Source of the DNA: Dermatophagoides farinae
Taxonomy: Eukaryota; Arthropoda; Arachnida; Sarcoptiformes; Pyroglyphidae
NCBI RefSeq assembly: GCF_024713945.1
Contig: NC_134680.1
Location: 1,574,001 to 1,638,000 of the forward strand
Direction: 5' to 3'
DNA length: 64,000 nucleotides
This document shows positions 50,318-64,000 of the stretch, piece after piece (the stretch's first letter is position 1; the number at the start of each line of letters is the position of its first letter). The position numbers were made by a program, and so were the translations under genes. The notes beneath the pieces are model-generated. The model saw only the letters and a program-made list of their open reading frames with translations. It did not search any database and was not told the origin of the DNA.

Positions 50318-50537
50318 ATGATGGCCATCGATCTAAATCGATGGCATCATACAACTTCTACATCATCATTGGATCGATGTAGAAAAAAATTCCGTTCAAC
50401 CATATCAACAACGTTATTCATATCATCTTCATCATCATCATCATCATCATCATTTTACATGATCGCCTTGTCATTCTATCTGTTTACAATCATTTCAACA
50501 CAATTGTTTATTATACCAATAGCGGCTGCCATTGAAA
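50318..50537 (+). CDS. candidate first coding exon with signal peptide; remainder not in window
   Basis: The open frame starts at ATGATG (50318) and reaches a splice donor (gaaa|gtaata) at 50537, phase 1, giving about 73 residues. The N-terminal half is basic and Thr/Ser-rich, followed by a poly-Ser run. A second ATG at 50459 begins a strong signal peptide (MIALSFYLFTIISTQLF...IAAA) with an Ala-Ala-Ala cleavage context just before the donor. This is the typical layout of a first exon of a secreted or surface protein with a long first intron. I find no partner exon in the following 13 kb, so the gene would continue past the right edge. Chance cannot be excluded because (TCA)n supplies part of the open frame. 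Confidence 0.42.
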
Positions 50538-53500
50538 GTAATAATTTTTTTTAATTATTTGATTAGTTAATTAGTTAATTGTGACTGCAATATATAGTAA
50601 TAATAAATAAGTTTATTGAGAAATTTTCTGGGAATATTTAAAAATTTTTCATATTTCCAGCAAATTACATACTTGTCTCGCTTGTGTGTGTGTGTGTGGC
50701 ACAATAATTTTAAATTTAATTGAAAATTAACCCAATGTGTGTCTGTGTGTATGTTTTTGCGAAGCCGACAAAAGTTGGCGCCATCATAATCATGTGTGTG
50801 TGTGGCTGTGTGTGTCTGATGTAATTTAGTTAATTTATATTTATATGATGATGATGTGATAGATGAAAATGGAAATTTTTTTTTCTAATTCAATTTAGAT
50901 AAATTTTCAATTCGATATGGTTTTCAAAAATTTTTTTTCCATTTTCAAAATCATAATGAGAAGGGTTATTTCTTGATAATTACAAGCAAAGTTAGAAAGG
51001 GAGGGAGATAGAAAAAGGATCATTTTGGTGGATTGAATATTAACACTTTGGGTGCCAACATTGTTGTTGTTGTTGGTGTTGCTGCTGCACCTACCAGACT
51101 ATTTTGTCTTATCATTGATTCATACTCCTAAACATTTGAATAAATTAAAATTGGATTTCCGTGACACATAACTTGCTGAGATGTCTTGCTGTTTTCAATG
51201 CTTTTCAGTTTTTATCATTTTTGTGGTATTATTTTTTTTTAGGTGTGATGACCATTGGAATTGTTTGTGAATAAAAAAAAATGAAATGAAATTCAAATCT
51301 TACGAAAAAAAAACTTGATGATTGAATTTAAAATATTCGAACGATTGTGATAAATCCCTTTTTAATCAAAATGGAATTCAAAATTTTTGTCGTTATGATG
51401 ATGATCATGTGTCATGTTGAGACAAAAAACCGGATATGTTGTATGTAATGCCGGATAATTCATAATTCCCGGATTGTTTTTGTGTTAGCAAGATTATGTT
51501 GGATTTTTCTTTCTCTCTTTTCCTCTATTTAAATGTTTTGAAGATTGATCTATGTCTATGTATATGTATTAGATTCGGCTTGTGATATCATATATGATAT
51601 GTGTGTTTGTGTTTGTTTAAAAAAACGAAAAAAAAAAATTTATTCAACTTTTAAGTTTATCGATATTTTTTATGTTTGTTACAAAATAACTAGAAGAATA
51701 GATAGGCAATCTTTGTGTTCTGAATCGATTTACTTGTTCAAAAATGGAATTTTGAATTTGATTTTAAAATTTAAATACAGATATATATATATATTGTATT
51801 CTGAATATAGATAATATAGTGAAACAAAATGCACTTTAAAGCGAATATATACATGTATATTTGATTTGATACGACGAAGGGGTGTGTGTGTGTGATGATG
51901 TGGTGGTATGTTTCAGAACGCATTTTTTTTATTTTTATCTGAAAAATCGATCTGATTTCCGGGAATCTTTCCTACATTTATTTATTTATTTATTTCTTAT
52001 GTAAACGTGAAAAAGTAAATTTTTCTTTTCTTCAAATTTCATTTCATCGGTTTCATATTTACCGGGATGATTTTTTTTATATATATATATTCAATTTGTG
52101 AATGCATAATATATATCGATAGATAAAGTACTGATCGATCAATATTAAAAAAAATCAATGCTTATTTTTGAAGTATATATACTTGACATGTGTACTGTGT
52201 GTGTGTGTCTGTTTGCATTTGGTTTTTTTATTTTTTTTTTCATTTCGGGTTTTCTTGGTTTTGGCAATTCATCTTGATATTCATCTCAAAGATTTAAGAA
52301 TCTAAATATACACACACACACACACATTCGATACAGCTTACACAGGATTCTTGATACAATAATGAAAAGTGTTTCCATTCAAAAATTGATTGGAGTGTGT
52401 GTGTTGTTGTTGTTGTTGTATGTTTCATCGGGTAAATACAGATAGATAGAGAAACGGAAGACAAGATTCATAACCTGGTTTTATGGAAATTGTTTTGATT
52501 TTTTTTCTTCAAATCATCATCATCATCATATTATCATAATCGATTTTGATGGGAAATTTTTTTTTCTTGCCAAAAAAAACGGTTATCGGGTTATATAAGA
52601 CCAGTGATATATAATAACCAATCACATACGATTCGTTGTATGATGATGTTGATGATGATGATGATAATACCCAGTTAAGACAAGTAAAAGTAAGGGTAAA
52701 AAAAAGCCTATTATCGTCATTATTATTATTTATTTATTTATTTATATAGAATGAATAAGAAAATTCGATTGTGCATCACACACACAATAATAATGATGAT
52801 GATGATGATGATTATGACGATTGATGCCATCATCATCATCATAATACTATTAAATGGTTTGGAGAATCTATCTGTGTGTGTGTGAGAAAGAGAAAGAAAG
52901 AAATGAATCGATTTTGGATTTTTTGTTTTTTGTACATAGTGAATAGTCAATATATTTTCTAAAGTAAAGTGTTTGTATTGAGTATTATCATATACAGTTA
53001 ATGTCATCTCATCATTGATTGTTTTTTTTTCCTCTCTGTATTTCCCCTATGTTTGATATGCTTTTCTTTTTGTTTTTGTTTTTGTTGTTGTTGTTGTTAC
53101 CAGCATTTGTCGATTATAATAGAAATACCCCCAATATATACTTTTTTTTGATGATGTTCAATACTGTACATCTACAACAACATCACATTGGTTTTGGGTA
53201 TTAAGACTGAGGATATAACATTATGTTGAAATAGATTTTTCCAAAAATCCAATTGGTTTGTGCTGATAATTATGAATGAATGTATGGGTGGATCCAGGAT
53301 CTTCATTATTTTATCATATCATATTATCGGTTGAATCTTTCCATATCCTTTGAATGATTGACGTGGATACTGTGTGTGTGTGTGTTGTGTTTGATTATAA
53401 ATAATGAAATGAAAATGCATATCAACACAAAAAAAAAATAATCGATTTATTCAACAGAATTGTGAAAATCTTTCCGTGTGCAGTGGTACTATGCGTGTGT

Positions 53501-56500
53501 ATCCGTTTCAATTCATTATTCAATTTTGTAAATCTTCAAGAAAAAAAAAGAAAAAGAATCGATAAAAATATTCATGTCGACTATTTTAACACATTTCGGA
53601 CGTTATCGATCCAAGTTTTGTTCATTTTTTTCCCGGCATCACATTTGAATCGATTAGAAAGAATTTTGTTTTGAAATTTTTTTTTTTTTTTTAATTAACA
53701 TTGATTATTCATCCGGATGTTGTTGTGTTCTATGTGTGTGTGTGTGAAGATAGTATCATCAATGAGTGAGAGAAAAAATGTGTATGTGTGTCCATTTTAT
53801 CGATGTCAATGAAATTTTTTTTTTTTAAATTTAAATTTAAAAAAAATTAAAACATTTTTTTTTCATCTAAAATCCCACGATATATGTGTTTATGTGTGTG
53901 GTGGTGATTGAAAATTTCGATAACGTCACAATGTCATTTGCTGTATGGATGATGATGAGGTCAATATTGATAATGATGATTTGTTGTTGTTGATGGTAGA
54001 AATAGTTTTTTCAATCAAGGTTTTTTCTTTAAATAACGACTAATCTATAATTTGCATCTGTCGAGTTAAAATAGTCACCTCCGCTTTTTTACTGTTGTTG
54101 TTGTTGTTGTTGTTGTTGATGAAAAAATTGTCCATTATTTTGAACAGAAATGAAATAAAAAAAAATTGAAAAAAAAACAAATAAATGATGGAAAGAATTA
54201 TTATCCTCTCATCAACAACATCAGTGTTGATGATCATACACACACACACACACAGGATTCATGGATGTTAAAAATATGGCATAGTACAAATATAGTGTGT
54301 GTGTGAGAGAGCGAAAAGAATGGAATTTTTTTTCTTGGTTTTGGTTTTGTCCATAAATCTTAATGTATTTTAAGTAATCTTTCGTTGTTATTATCTTTAA
54401 CCTCTTGTTGTTGTATAATCGTCTTTATGATGTCATCTATTTTTTTTTTAATAAAAATAATAATAAACGAGAAAGATGCCATTGTTCTTTATTCGTTCAG
54501 TGTATTTTCTGTGTGTGTGTGTGTGTGTGTAATTCACATTGTCGAATGTAGTTTTTTTTTCTTTTATTTTAATCTTTATTTCGTTAATCTATGCTATTCT
54601 TCGTTATTCAGTTGTTTTCGTTTTGAAATTATCATTATGTTTTTTTTTTGTTGTTGTTGCTCGATGAAAGATACTTTCTTTCTTGTGACTTGAATTTCAT
54701 TTTTAGTTTTTTTTTCAAAGTTTTGTTGTTGTTGTTGTTGTTGGTTAATTGAAATGAATTTTTTTTTCTTTCCTTGTTTGTTGACATTTTGACATTATAA
54801 GCGATTTAATTCAATATACCACCACCACCACTTGTAATTAGTTATCATTTTGAATTTCCATTGTTGATTGTGGTTTGTATTGGCGAACAAATGATGTAAT
54901 TGAATTTTTTTTTTAATTAAGTTAATTAGGCTAAATAGATGGTGGATTCATTAATTCAATAATGTGAAAGAGATAATCTTTGTAAATGGAAAAATATGAA
55001 CATGAAAACATTAAATTAGTCGATGATAAATCACAATCGATTGTATGATTGATTGAATTGAATTGAATTGATGGATGGACCACACATGAAAAGATTATAT
55101 CCAAATCGAATCGATTCGATTCGAATGGTAATTTAAAATGTTCATAATGTTCAACCACAGAATTCAAACGTTATCGTCGATTTTTTTTAACTTGATTGCA
55201 TTTGACATTATGTGGATATTATCGATTTCGGATGATATTGAAAATTGTTTTGCCAAACAAAAAAAAAGGAAAAAAAAATTCAAACAACTATGTCGACCAG
55301 AAGCCATAAATTGTTGCACATTCTGCGCCCACCACCATAGCCAAACTAATCACACACATATGTGTGTGACATGCATATATTTTGTTTGGTTTCAAAATTT
55401 AAACTATTGTGTGACATGACGACAAAAAGTTTTCGATATCGAAAAACGAAAAAAAACGTCATGTTTGCCTATAAGTAGTCCAACTGCGATTCAATTTTAC
55501 GGTGATATGCATTTTTTTCTGGTCTTTCGGTTTTTCTCTCTGTTCGTTTTTGTTTAGTTCATTTTTTTTTTTTTTTTTAGTTAAAAATATTCCATTCGGG
55601 TCCTAGGGGTCAATATATAACACATGCAAATGCATAGCTATAGAGGTCAATTGAGTGGTCATATAAATGTATCATGCTGATCATGATGATGATGATGATG
55701 ATGATCATCATCATCATGTGGTTCATTGATTGCCACAAAGTGTGATCATCATCATCATCATAGCCATGCAAAAAAAAACTGCCTGGGTTCATTTTGTTTC
55801 GCATAATTTTGTTGTTGTTGTTGTTGCATTCACCATTATGCATAATATTTCAATAGGTCTGTTTGGTGATTCTCTTTTTCTTTGATTTACATTTCTTCTT
55901 CTTCAACAGTGGTTGAATGTGGAATTTTTTGATCAACCATTTTTTTACATTTGCTGCATTAATTGTCGTCGTCGTCGTCGTTTGTTTGGTAGGGTAGCAA
56001 AAATAAAGTTTAGTGTTAAACGACCACGACAACGACGAATAAGACGGCTATTTCTTCAGGCTAGTTTTTCGACTGACTGACTGGCTGGCTGGCTGGCCAT
56101 TGTTGAATATCCATTAATCAAGCCGAGAATTGACACATTGAATTTCGGTTTCTGAATTGAATCAATAATAATCGAAAAGATCGATCAAAACTTTTTTTTT
56201 TATATTTTATCATTGATGATGATGATGATGATAAAAAAAATCGATAATCTTTAGTTTGAATGTGATAATTTTTTACTTTTTTTTCCCGGTGAAATTATCT
56301 ATAGAAATTTCCCAGAAAAAATTTATTCAAATTGTGGAAATGGGAAACTTTCGATAAAATCTTTTTTTTCAGGTTAATGCCGACGGTAATTGATAAAAAT
56401 GTTCTTGTTTTTTTTTATCAAATTCGACCTTAATTCACCAATTCAATTCAGTTGTATGTATAATGTGTATATGTGTTGAGATATTTAATCTTAATCTTGA

Positions 56501-57275
56501 TTTTCATATGCCTAACATATGATAAAATGTATCATCACCATATATATATATACACACTAATTACATAACGAAATTTATCATGATTAAAAAAAAAAATTTC
56601 TGTGTAAATTTAAATGAAAAAATGACCATGAAATTAGAAACATTTTAACTGACCATCATCATTCAAGTCTTGTTTGTAGAGAAGAAACAAAAAAAAAATC
56701 TTCTAATGTGCCATATCTAAATATGATGATGATCTGGATTTTTTTTTTTTTTTTTTTGACAACCAGAAACTAATTATTGAAACCGAAAAAAAAATCACGA
56801 AACCAAATCACAAACACAGATATTTTTCGTTTCACATATAATCAATTAATGTAGTGTGATATTCTTTTTCTTAAATGAATAGAATTTGGTTCATCATATT
56901 TTTTTTTCGAATTCTTTTACTACGCTTTTTTTACCAATTTTTTGTATATGTTGTTTGCCATGTGTGTGTGTGTGTATTTCTGTATGTATGTCAAACATCA
57001 TGTATCAATCATTGTGTGTGTCTGGGTGAATTGTTGATTAATGAATTTGTATGTAAAAAGAAAAAAAATTCCAAATTCTTTGTATGCAAAATTTCCAATT
57101 TTACAAACTTTGTTTTTTTTTCATTGTATTTCTGTTGCTTTTTTTTCTATTCACATTAAATATGTTTTGTATATATTGAAATTGTTTTGTATCATCATCA
57201 TCATTGGCCAATGGTGTTTTAAATTCAATATACATTCATATGCCATATGTTTGTGTATTCGTTTTCGGATTTCAT

Positions 57276-57320
57276 CACACACACACACATACACACGGAA
57301 GCTTTGTGTGTGTGTGTGCA
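57276..57320. repeat. (CA)n-(GT)n inverted pair, potential hairpin
   Basis: A CA run (57276-57296, one T interruption) is followed after about nine bases by a GT run (57305-57318), so either strand could fold into a stem of at least 12 bp. Confidence 0.7.
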
Positions 57321-60300
57321 CATGGAACTTAACAAAAAAAAAAAAAAAAAAGTTTTGATCTTTCAACTGAAAAAATTTTTTTTCCAGATTAGAAACAACA
57401 AACAAACTCCAATTTTACTAATGTATACAATGCTATAACAAACGTTTAGCCAATATTTATAATCAGGTCATGAATCAAAATGAATGAATGAATTTTTTTC
57501 TTTTAAAAATTTTATTTAACCAGAAAAAGTTTTCTTTCATTTTGATGATACAGTTTTTATGGTGTTGGTAGTAGGATAAAAAAAAACAAAAATAGTTTTT
57601 GGATTCAAAACAACAAAAAAAAACATGAAAATCGAATTTAAACATTAACGAATTTATTTTGGTTCTTGATTGCTATTCTTTCTTGCCTCCGGTTATTTAT
57701 TCTCTTATTTGATTCTAAACAGAATTTTCTTCTCTCTCTCTCCATTGATATCGATCATCATTAAGCTTTGTTCTGGATTTTTGTTCAGAAATTTTCCATC
57801 AAATTATTTTCTTGGTTCGTATTTTTCGAAAAAAAACTTGAATTAAACTGTACTGCCTTTATTTGTTTGAAAGAATTTATTGATGATGGAAATTAAGTTA
57901 ATCGATTTTTTTTCTGGATTATACAAGGATCAACATCATCGATGTCGATTCAGGATCTAAGTTGGAAACTTTTTATTTCCGGAAACATTTTTTCTTTCTT
58001 TTTTTTTATTTTCGATACAATTTTTTTTCATTCCATATTGATGATAATAATAATAGAGCACAAGATACTTTCAGTTATCGTATCCATTCATCCAACCAAC
58101 CAACCAACGATTGACAAGTTTGTCAACCTCGAACAAAAAATTGAACCAAACTGAATTTCCTTTTTTCACACACACACCACACACATTTGCATATAGAATG
58201 ATTGATTGAACTTTTTTTCTCAGCAATGGGCCGGCCTCGATTATATAATGACAAACTAACCAGCCAGATAAAAATTTGAGTTTAATGCTGATTTTGAATT
58301 GAATTGAATATTTTAGAATATCAAATAAAAAAAAAACGCATAGATGATATGATGCGTTGGCGTTGTCGTTCAGTTGTATCATTACCAATATGTATAGGCA
58401 CCGATGCAAGACCAATCTAGCTAAATGATGAATTCATCATTTGATATAGATCGAAAAAAAGGTGATGAAGATAAAGAGCCATCGCAATCTTTCAAACCAC
58501 CCTCGCTTTCCTAAACATAACGATTTTTCTTTTGAAAAATTTCAAGTTTTCGATTTTTCGTTTATAGCCACCACTACAACCAACATGATGACAATATTCA
58601 AATCAATTATTAATTATGTTACAAAAATTCGTTTGAATATGACTGAATTCTTTTTTTTTTCTTTCTTTCAGTGTGTGTGTTGGAATGAAAAACGGTTTTT
58701 TTCTTCTTCGATTAATGTTTCGTGTGTCGGTGTGTCTGAATGAATGAATATTCTGCCATTACTATTACCTATATATGGTTATTTCGTAAATTGATTGAAA
58801 CTATCATCATTCCACAACAACAACAACAACAACAACAAAAACAAGAACCAGGTGTATTTCTAGTATTCATATATTTTTCGATTCTATGGAAATAACAAAA
58901 ATAAACCACACAGCAGGTTAACTACCACTATATGAATTCTGGTTACCTTTGCCTTCTTAGTATTTGTTCGTTGGTATTTTGACTATTTTTAACCATAATG
59001 ATGATGATAGATAGCATTTTTTTGGGTAGATATGATGATGATGATCTGATAAAAAAAAATTCTCTTTTGATATGCGATAAATATATGACTTGTTTTAGCT
59101 TGGGTTTTTTTCTGAAACAAATAATATACAATCAACCATTGAAAAAAATAAAAATTCTGAATATTGAAGCTTTCGTTTTCACATATTCAGCCAGTATTGT
59201 AGTAGGTGAATTAATTTCTATATTTTTCAACATACAACTGTAATGTGGTGTATAATTTATGTTCGCACTCTGTTCACTCCCTAGAATTCATTCACAAATG
59301 GAATAGAGAATGAAATTGTTCTTGATATAAATCGGCAGGTATATGAGGCCAATGATTCTTTTTTTTTTGTTCATTATAAGCAATGGATGGTGGATTCTTC
59401 TCACCAGTAACAGCTGGCTGTATTTGCCTTTTGCCTATTTATTTATGTTTGGAATGAAATTTTCGTTTTTTCTTTTTTGTATGTGTGTGTATATAGAATC
59501 TGGCACCACCATTATTGAATTGCCCATACAATGAATTCATTCAACAAAACGAATAGCTGGTAAAACTTTGTCGATGATGATGTTGTTGTTATTGTTGTTG
59601 GAAATTGGAGCACGTGTCACACGCGATGTGAAACAACAAATGTTTTTTTTTTTTTTTTTGCTATACAAACACGATATATCTATGTGTTTCTTTTTTTTTC
59701 TTCTCATTCTGATCATTCTGATATGGTGGATGATGAAGATGAAGAGGTTTATTTATTCGAGAACTTTATTTCTATCTGAATGAATTATGAGTTATTATGA
59801 TTGTATTCATATTTCAAATTAGGATTCGAAAAAAAAAGAATTTTTCCCTTTGTTGTTTCAGTAATGAACTATTCCATTTTTTCGGGTTTTTCTGGTTAAA
59901 ATAAAGTCGGTTAACTTTGTTTGAATTTCCGTATATGTGTGTGTTTGTGCTTTGCCTGTTTTTTTTTTAAATCATGAATTTCAATTAGCTTTCAACATGG
60001 ATGGATGGATGGATGGACGGAATTGAGCCATCATCATCATGATCATCATTTTTGTTTTTCATTCATGAATATTTTTCGTGCGATGCATTTGACAACCATG
60101 TCAACGTTCACTTATGTATACATACAGTGTGTGTGTGTGTGTGTGCTTTTCGATAATTTGGTCTCTATAGTTATTATTTATATCCGGTTCAATTTCTCAT
60201 TTTTTTTCTTTTCGTTCCATAATAATGGTTATATATGTATGATTTTGACCTTTTTTCTTTCCATCGAAAAACAAAAACAAGGTAAAATATCCATTATGTT

Positions 60301-61106
60301 GATGATGATAGCTTTCTGGACTAATGGTCCATGAATTTATTTGAATATAATTAGATTTTCGATACACCCACTCATATATATCGAAAATTGAAATTGAATT
60401 TTTTTTTCTCTTCCTTTTTTCTGTTTATATCGATTCTAATATACATATTGATCTGTTTACTGGTTAGTTATTTTTGTTTTGGAATCGATCATTGAATTGA
60501 ATTAAGGTAGATTCGAGTCAAGTCAATTTTCATTTTCTTTTTTTTTTTTTGGACTGAATTCAATTGAGCCAAAGAATATTCGCGTTTTGAGTTTTTTTTC
60601 TCCTGAATCTTGAATTGAATTGATTGTTGATGGAAAAAGACCGAACATTTTGAAATTTGTTCACTATGTGTGTGTTTGCAGTCTGAAATTCATCCTGAAA
60701 TTCTTTTGCGTTTTTTTTTTTCTACATTGCAACAATAACCGAATTATTCAAAAAAAAACATTCCCTTTTTTCTGGTCTCTATTTATATATGATTATGAAA
60801 TAGTTGTTGTATTTGTGGTGTGTTGTAAATGATGATTATGGTGATTAGAATGAAAAAAAAAATGCAGCAGCAATAATAAATTAACGATTGCGATGTGGTC
60901 GAGCTGCTTTCTCCTCACATTCATTGCTTATGACATTCGTTTGTTTGTTTGTTTGTTGGTTTTTTGATTCCATTTATTTCGTTTTTCTTTTCATTCGAAA
61001 AAATTTAAACTGAATTTTCTCTTTCTTTCTTTCAACAATTTATTGTTTGGTTGGTTGGTTTGGTTTTTCTTTGCGCTTAATTCAATGATTTATACCCGTT
61101 ATTGTT

Positions 61107-61148
<42 letters not shown>
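61107..61148. repeat. (TTG)n trinucleotide microsatellite
   Basis: About 14 TTG units, the longest trinucleotide run of this type in the window. Confidence 0.85.
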
Positions 61149-61151
<3 letters not shown>

Positions 61152-64000
61152 TTGTTTGTTTTCCACCAATTCTTGTAATGGTATAATGTTCATTTTTTTT
61201 AAAAAAAAATTTATTCACCGGTTATTATTCAGCGGTTATTTATATTAAAAAATTTTTTGTAATAAGAATCTAATTTTATGAATCCAAAACAGATTGGCGG
61301 TTATTATAATGATAATAATAACAAAATCGGAAATTCAATTCATTTCAATGACATTAAAAAAATGATACATTTTTCTTTCTTTTGTTCCTGTACATTCTAT
61401 TGAGCAAGCAAAAAAAAAAAAAACAACGACAAAATTTTCATATGAAAATAATAATAAAAAAAAATTGGAATATGGCAAATGACTTTAAATGACGACAGCA
61501 AAAAGAACAAAACAAAAATGGACCCCATTTTCATTCTTTGGGTCGTTATATCTCATATATTCAATACATATGGCCTGAATATAATGGATATGTGTGAATT
61601 TTTTTTTTTTTTTTTTGGGGATCCAATTGTATTACACCATTTGTATTCGGTATTGGTTTTGTTAACATGTTATTTCTTAAAAATATGGAGCATTATGGTC
61701 ATCGATATCATCATCATCATTATGATTTATTTTTATTCGATTAAATCAAATTAATTCAAGTTCCTTCTTTTGCTTATTCCCTTTTTTTTCGGTCAATGGC
61801 CAATATCCGGTATCAATAAATTCAGAAAAAGTCAGGAAAAAAAATGAATACAATAAATATATCATTCCATTCTAGTTGCTGATGTTGCCCTTATGTAATA
61901 ATAATAATGAATTTGTTTCATTTATCCATCAACAATAATAACAATGATGATGATTATAATTATTATTGTCATTGTCATTTTGTCTAGGCAATGTCTAGGA
62001 AAATGAAAATTAAACAAAACAGTAACATCGTGTATCTTTGATTAGTACAACAATCACTAATACTGTATTTATTACAATGGATCGGATTTCGTTTTTTTTT
62101 TTGCTTTGCTTTGCTTTGCTATCATCATCAACGACGATGACGGCAATCAAACACTATTCGATTCGATTTGACTTTTTTTGACTCTGAATAACGTATCGTT
62201 ATTCCTCTCTCTCTTTTTCCATTGTAATTTGGATTGCATCGAAATAAAACGAATATAAATCGGAATTGTATCAATGAAAATGAGAAGAAATTCAGTCACT
62301 AACACTAGTTAGTCAGTTAGTTAGCTTAAGAATTGAATTGACAAAGAAAAAAAAAGAAAGAAAAGATCTACTGTTTACAGATCATTGCTTCGATTATCAT
62401 CTTGAATTTAACCATTGTGTGTGTGTGTGTGTTTGTTCCTTTTTTCTTTCATCTATTTTTCTTTGTGCAATTTTTTTTATTTATAAATGTAATGTGTGTG
62501 TGTGTGTATGTGTTTTACTTGGTTGATTGCTTACACACACACGCACACACACACACACATTGAATTCTTTTATTTTTTTCGGATTCTTTTTACACACACA
62601 CACACTCAATATATCGATCTAATTGAATTGAAGTGTATATGTGTGTTTGATATTTGTAGATGATTCTGATGAATACTAGATTAAACACACACACACACAC
62701 ATACATACGCCCCAAATTTTTTTTTACCGTTTTTATATTCAAAATGATGGGTGTGTGTGGGGGGAGTGGATTGTTCCAATAATTGGATTGTCTCTCTCTC
62801 TCTCTCTCTTGCTTGATTTTTTTGATTGAATGAATTTGGCAATTTTTTTTATTCATTGATTGATTGAAATGAATAATTTTCACTGTTTGTCGTCGTCGTT
62901 AATGTTGATTTGGTAACGGCTGTTCTGCTTCATTCTGTTTATTAGCATTATTATGAGCTACTGGCCATCACACATATAGTCAATGATTTGATCCGATCAT
63001 CAAATAAATTCGCGAGGTTTAGGCCATTATTTGATTAAAAGTTTTTTTGCTTTTCTTCTTCAAACAACAATTTTTCTGTGCGAATTTTTATTTGCCTTTG
63101 ACCTCTGTCAGCCACTGATATATATGATGATGATTAGCCTGGATGGTGATCCATATTCAATTGATTATTTGACCATAGTGTGTGTGTGTGTGTATGTGCG
63201 TGTTTGTATTTCGATTAAAATTAGTACTACAACAAGGGCATGAATGTTTCATTGCTGAGGGAAAAAACTTTTACTTTTTTTTGAATAAAAAGTTTTTGGA
63301 TTTTTTTTTTATTTGGTTCCATTCAAAATTAAATTGAATTTATCGGGTAACAGCAGCAGCAACAACAACAACAACAACAGTAGCAGTTGAGTGAAAAAAA
63401 ACTTGTCAACATCGTGTGTGTGTGTGTTTGGGTGTGTGACCGGCAATGGCTAATTTTCCCAAATGTCATCATCATCATGTGATCTGGTTCATATCAAAAT
63501 ATATCCATGATTTTTTTTCTCTCTAATACTGTCTGTGCATGTGTATGTTTTTCTCGATCAATCGATCATTGTGAATAGAAATTTAAAAAAAAAACACCAT
63601 CCGATGTAATCGGATATCAGGTCATTCAATCTCGGATTTCATCATTTTTTATTTTATTGCTTTATATTTTTGATGTTGTTGTTATTGCAGTCAACAACAA
63701 CAATCATAAAACATTATCATATACACAAGTTCCGTCTGTCTATACATGTGTGTTAATGAAATGACAAAATTTTTTTTTTCTTGCTAATCAAAAATAATTT
63801 TACGATAATCTTGGATTTCGATAATTTTAATCGTTCTTAACATGGATGAATGAATGAATGAATGAATGGATTATCCCTGTAATTTAGAGATTTTGATACA
63901 AGTAGCTATATGATGATGATCCAATTTTTTTTTTGGTACGTTCACCAACAAAAAACATTATGATTATCTAATTTATAGCATAGAAAACCAGTGAATCAAT

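Larger units (their letters stand above)
50538..64000. other. 13.5 kb noncoding region (long intron or intergenic)
   Basis: Wall-to-wall short tandem repeats and AT-rich DNA: (TTG)n at 61107-61148, CA/GT tracts (62410-62710 especially dense), (GATG)n near 59998-60016, TGAA repeats near 63846-63868 and several inverted ATG/CAT or CA/GT pairs. No ORF shows family similarity or exon-like borders. If the exon at 50318-50537 is real, this would be its first intron. Confidence 0.5.

Noticed and set aside
20958-64000. CRISPR-like or satellite arrays
   Set aside because: The tandem runs are simple di-, tri- and tetranucleotide microsatellites without spacers; the genome is eukaryotic.
1-64000. tRNA and rRNA genes
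   Set aside because: I looked for B-box-like GGTTCGAATCC and cloverleaf-sized GC-rich stretches and found none convincing; a dedicated scan would be needed to exclude them.

Overview
This is a eukaryotic nuclear window: AT-rich, with 13 protein-coding loci, most split by very short introns (about 41-75 bp) with clean GT...AG borders, long coding exons, and noncoding DNA full of (ATG/CAT)n, (TTG/CAA)n, (GT/CA)n, (GA/TC)n and homopolymer tracts. Gene content is animal (beta-TrCP/Slimb, HSPA12, GTPBP2, glycogenin, exportin-7, AP5B1, WDR6). Intron size, base composition and protein divergence suggest a compact arthropod genome. A mite such as an astigmatan dust or parasitic mite is my best guess; this is an inference, since no species marker is present.

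Layout. The left 20 kb is gene-dense: the 3' part of a Slimb/beta-TrCP gene (+), a TMEM230-like membrane protein (+), then a minus-strand run of an HSPA12-type Hsp70, GTPBP2, glycogenin and an unrecognised Ser/Asn-rich protein. After a 1.3 kb divergent gap come exportin-7 (+, 15 coding exons, 1084 aa) and, tail-to-tail, AP5B1 (-, 4 exons, 855 aa). From 20.3 to 27.8 kb I see no gene, only simple repeats and one candidate transposon-end fragment. From 27.8 to 34.7 kb lies a three-exon plus-strand gene for a large, unrecognised, secreted Asn/His/Ser-rich protein. A compact plus-strand housekeeping group follows: RPLP1, MsrB and WDR6 (36.5-42.6 kb). The last 21 kb is almost all noncoding simple-sequence DNA, except one candidate first coding exon with a signal peptide at 50.3 kb whose partners would lie beyond a very long intron.

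How the genes relate. They are independent housekeeping functions, not a pathway: ubiquitin-ligase substrate recognition, glycogen priming, nuclear export, endosomal coat, tRNA-modification cofactor, ribosomal stalk and methionine repair. Exon joins were read by eye from splice signals, phase and remembered family sequences.

Most noteworthy: (1) the secreted protein, with a duplicated basic motif and furin-like sites, the best candidate here for something undescribed; (2) a one-base reading-frame break in the HSPA12 gene next to two competing splice acceptors 7 nt apart; (3) retention of AP-5 beta, a subunit known to be absent from flies and nematodes; (4) a frame change in WDR6 explained only by a 41-bp intron or an indel; (5) HSPA12 and TMEM230 stop codons 8 bp apart, tail to tail.
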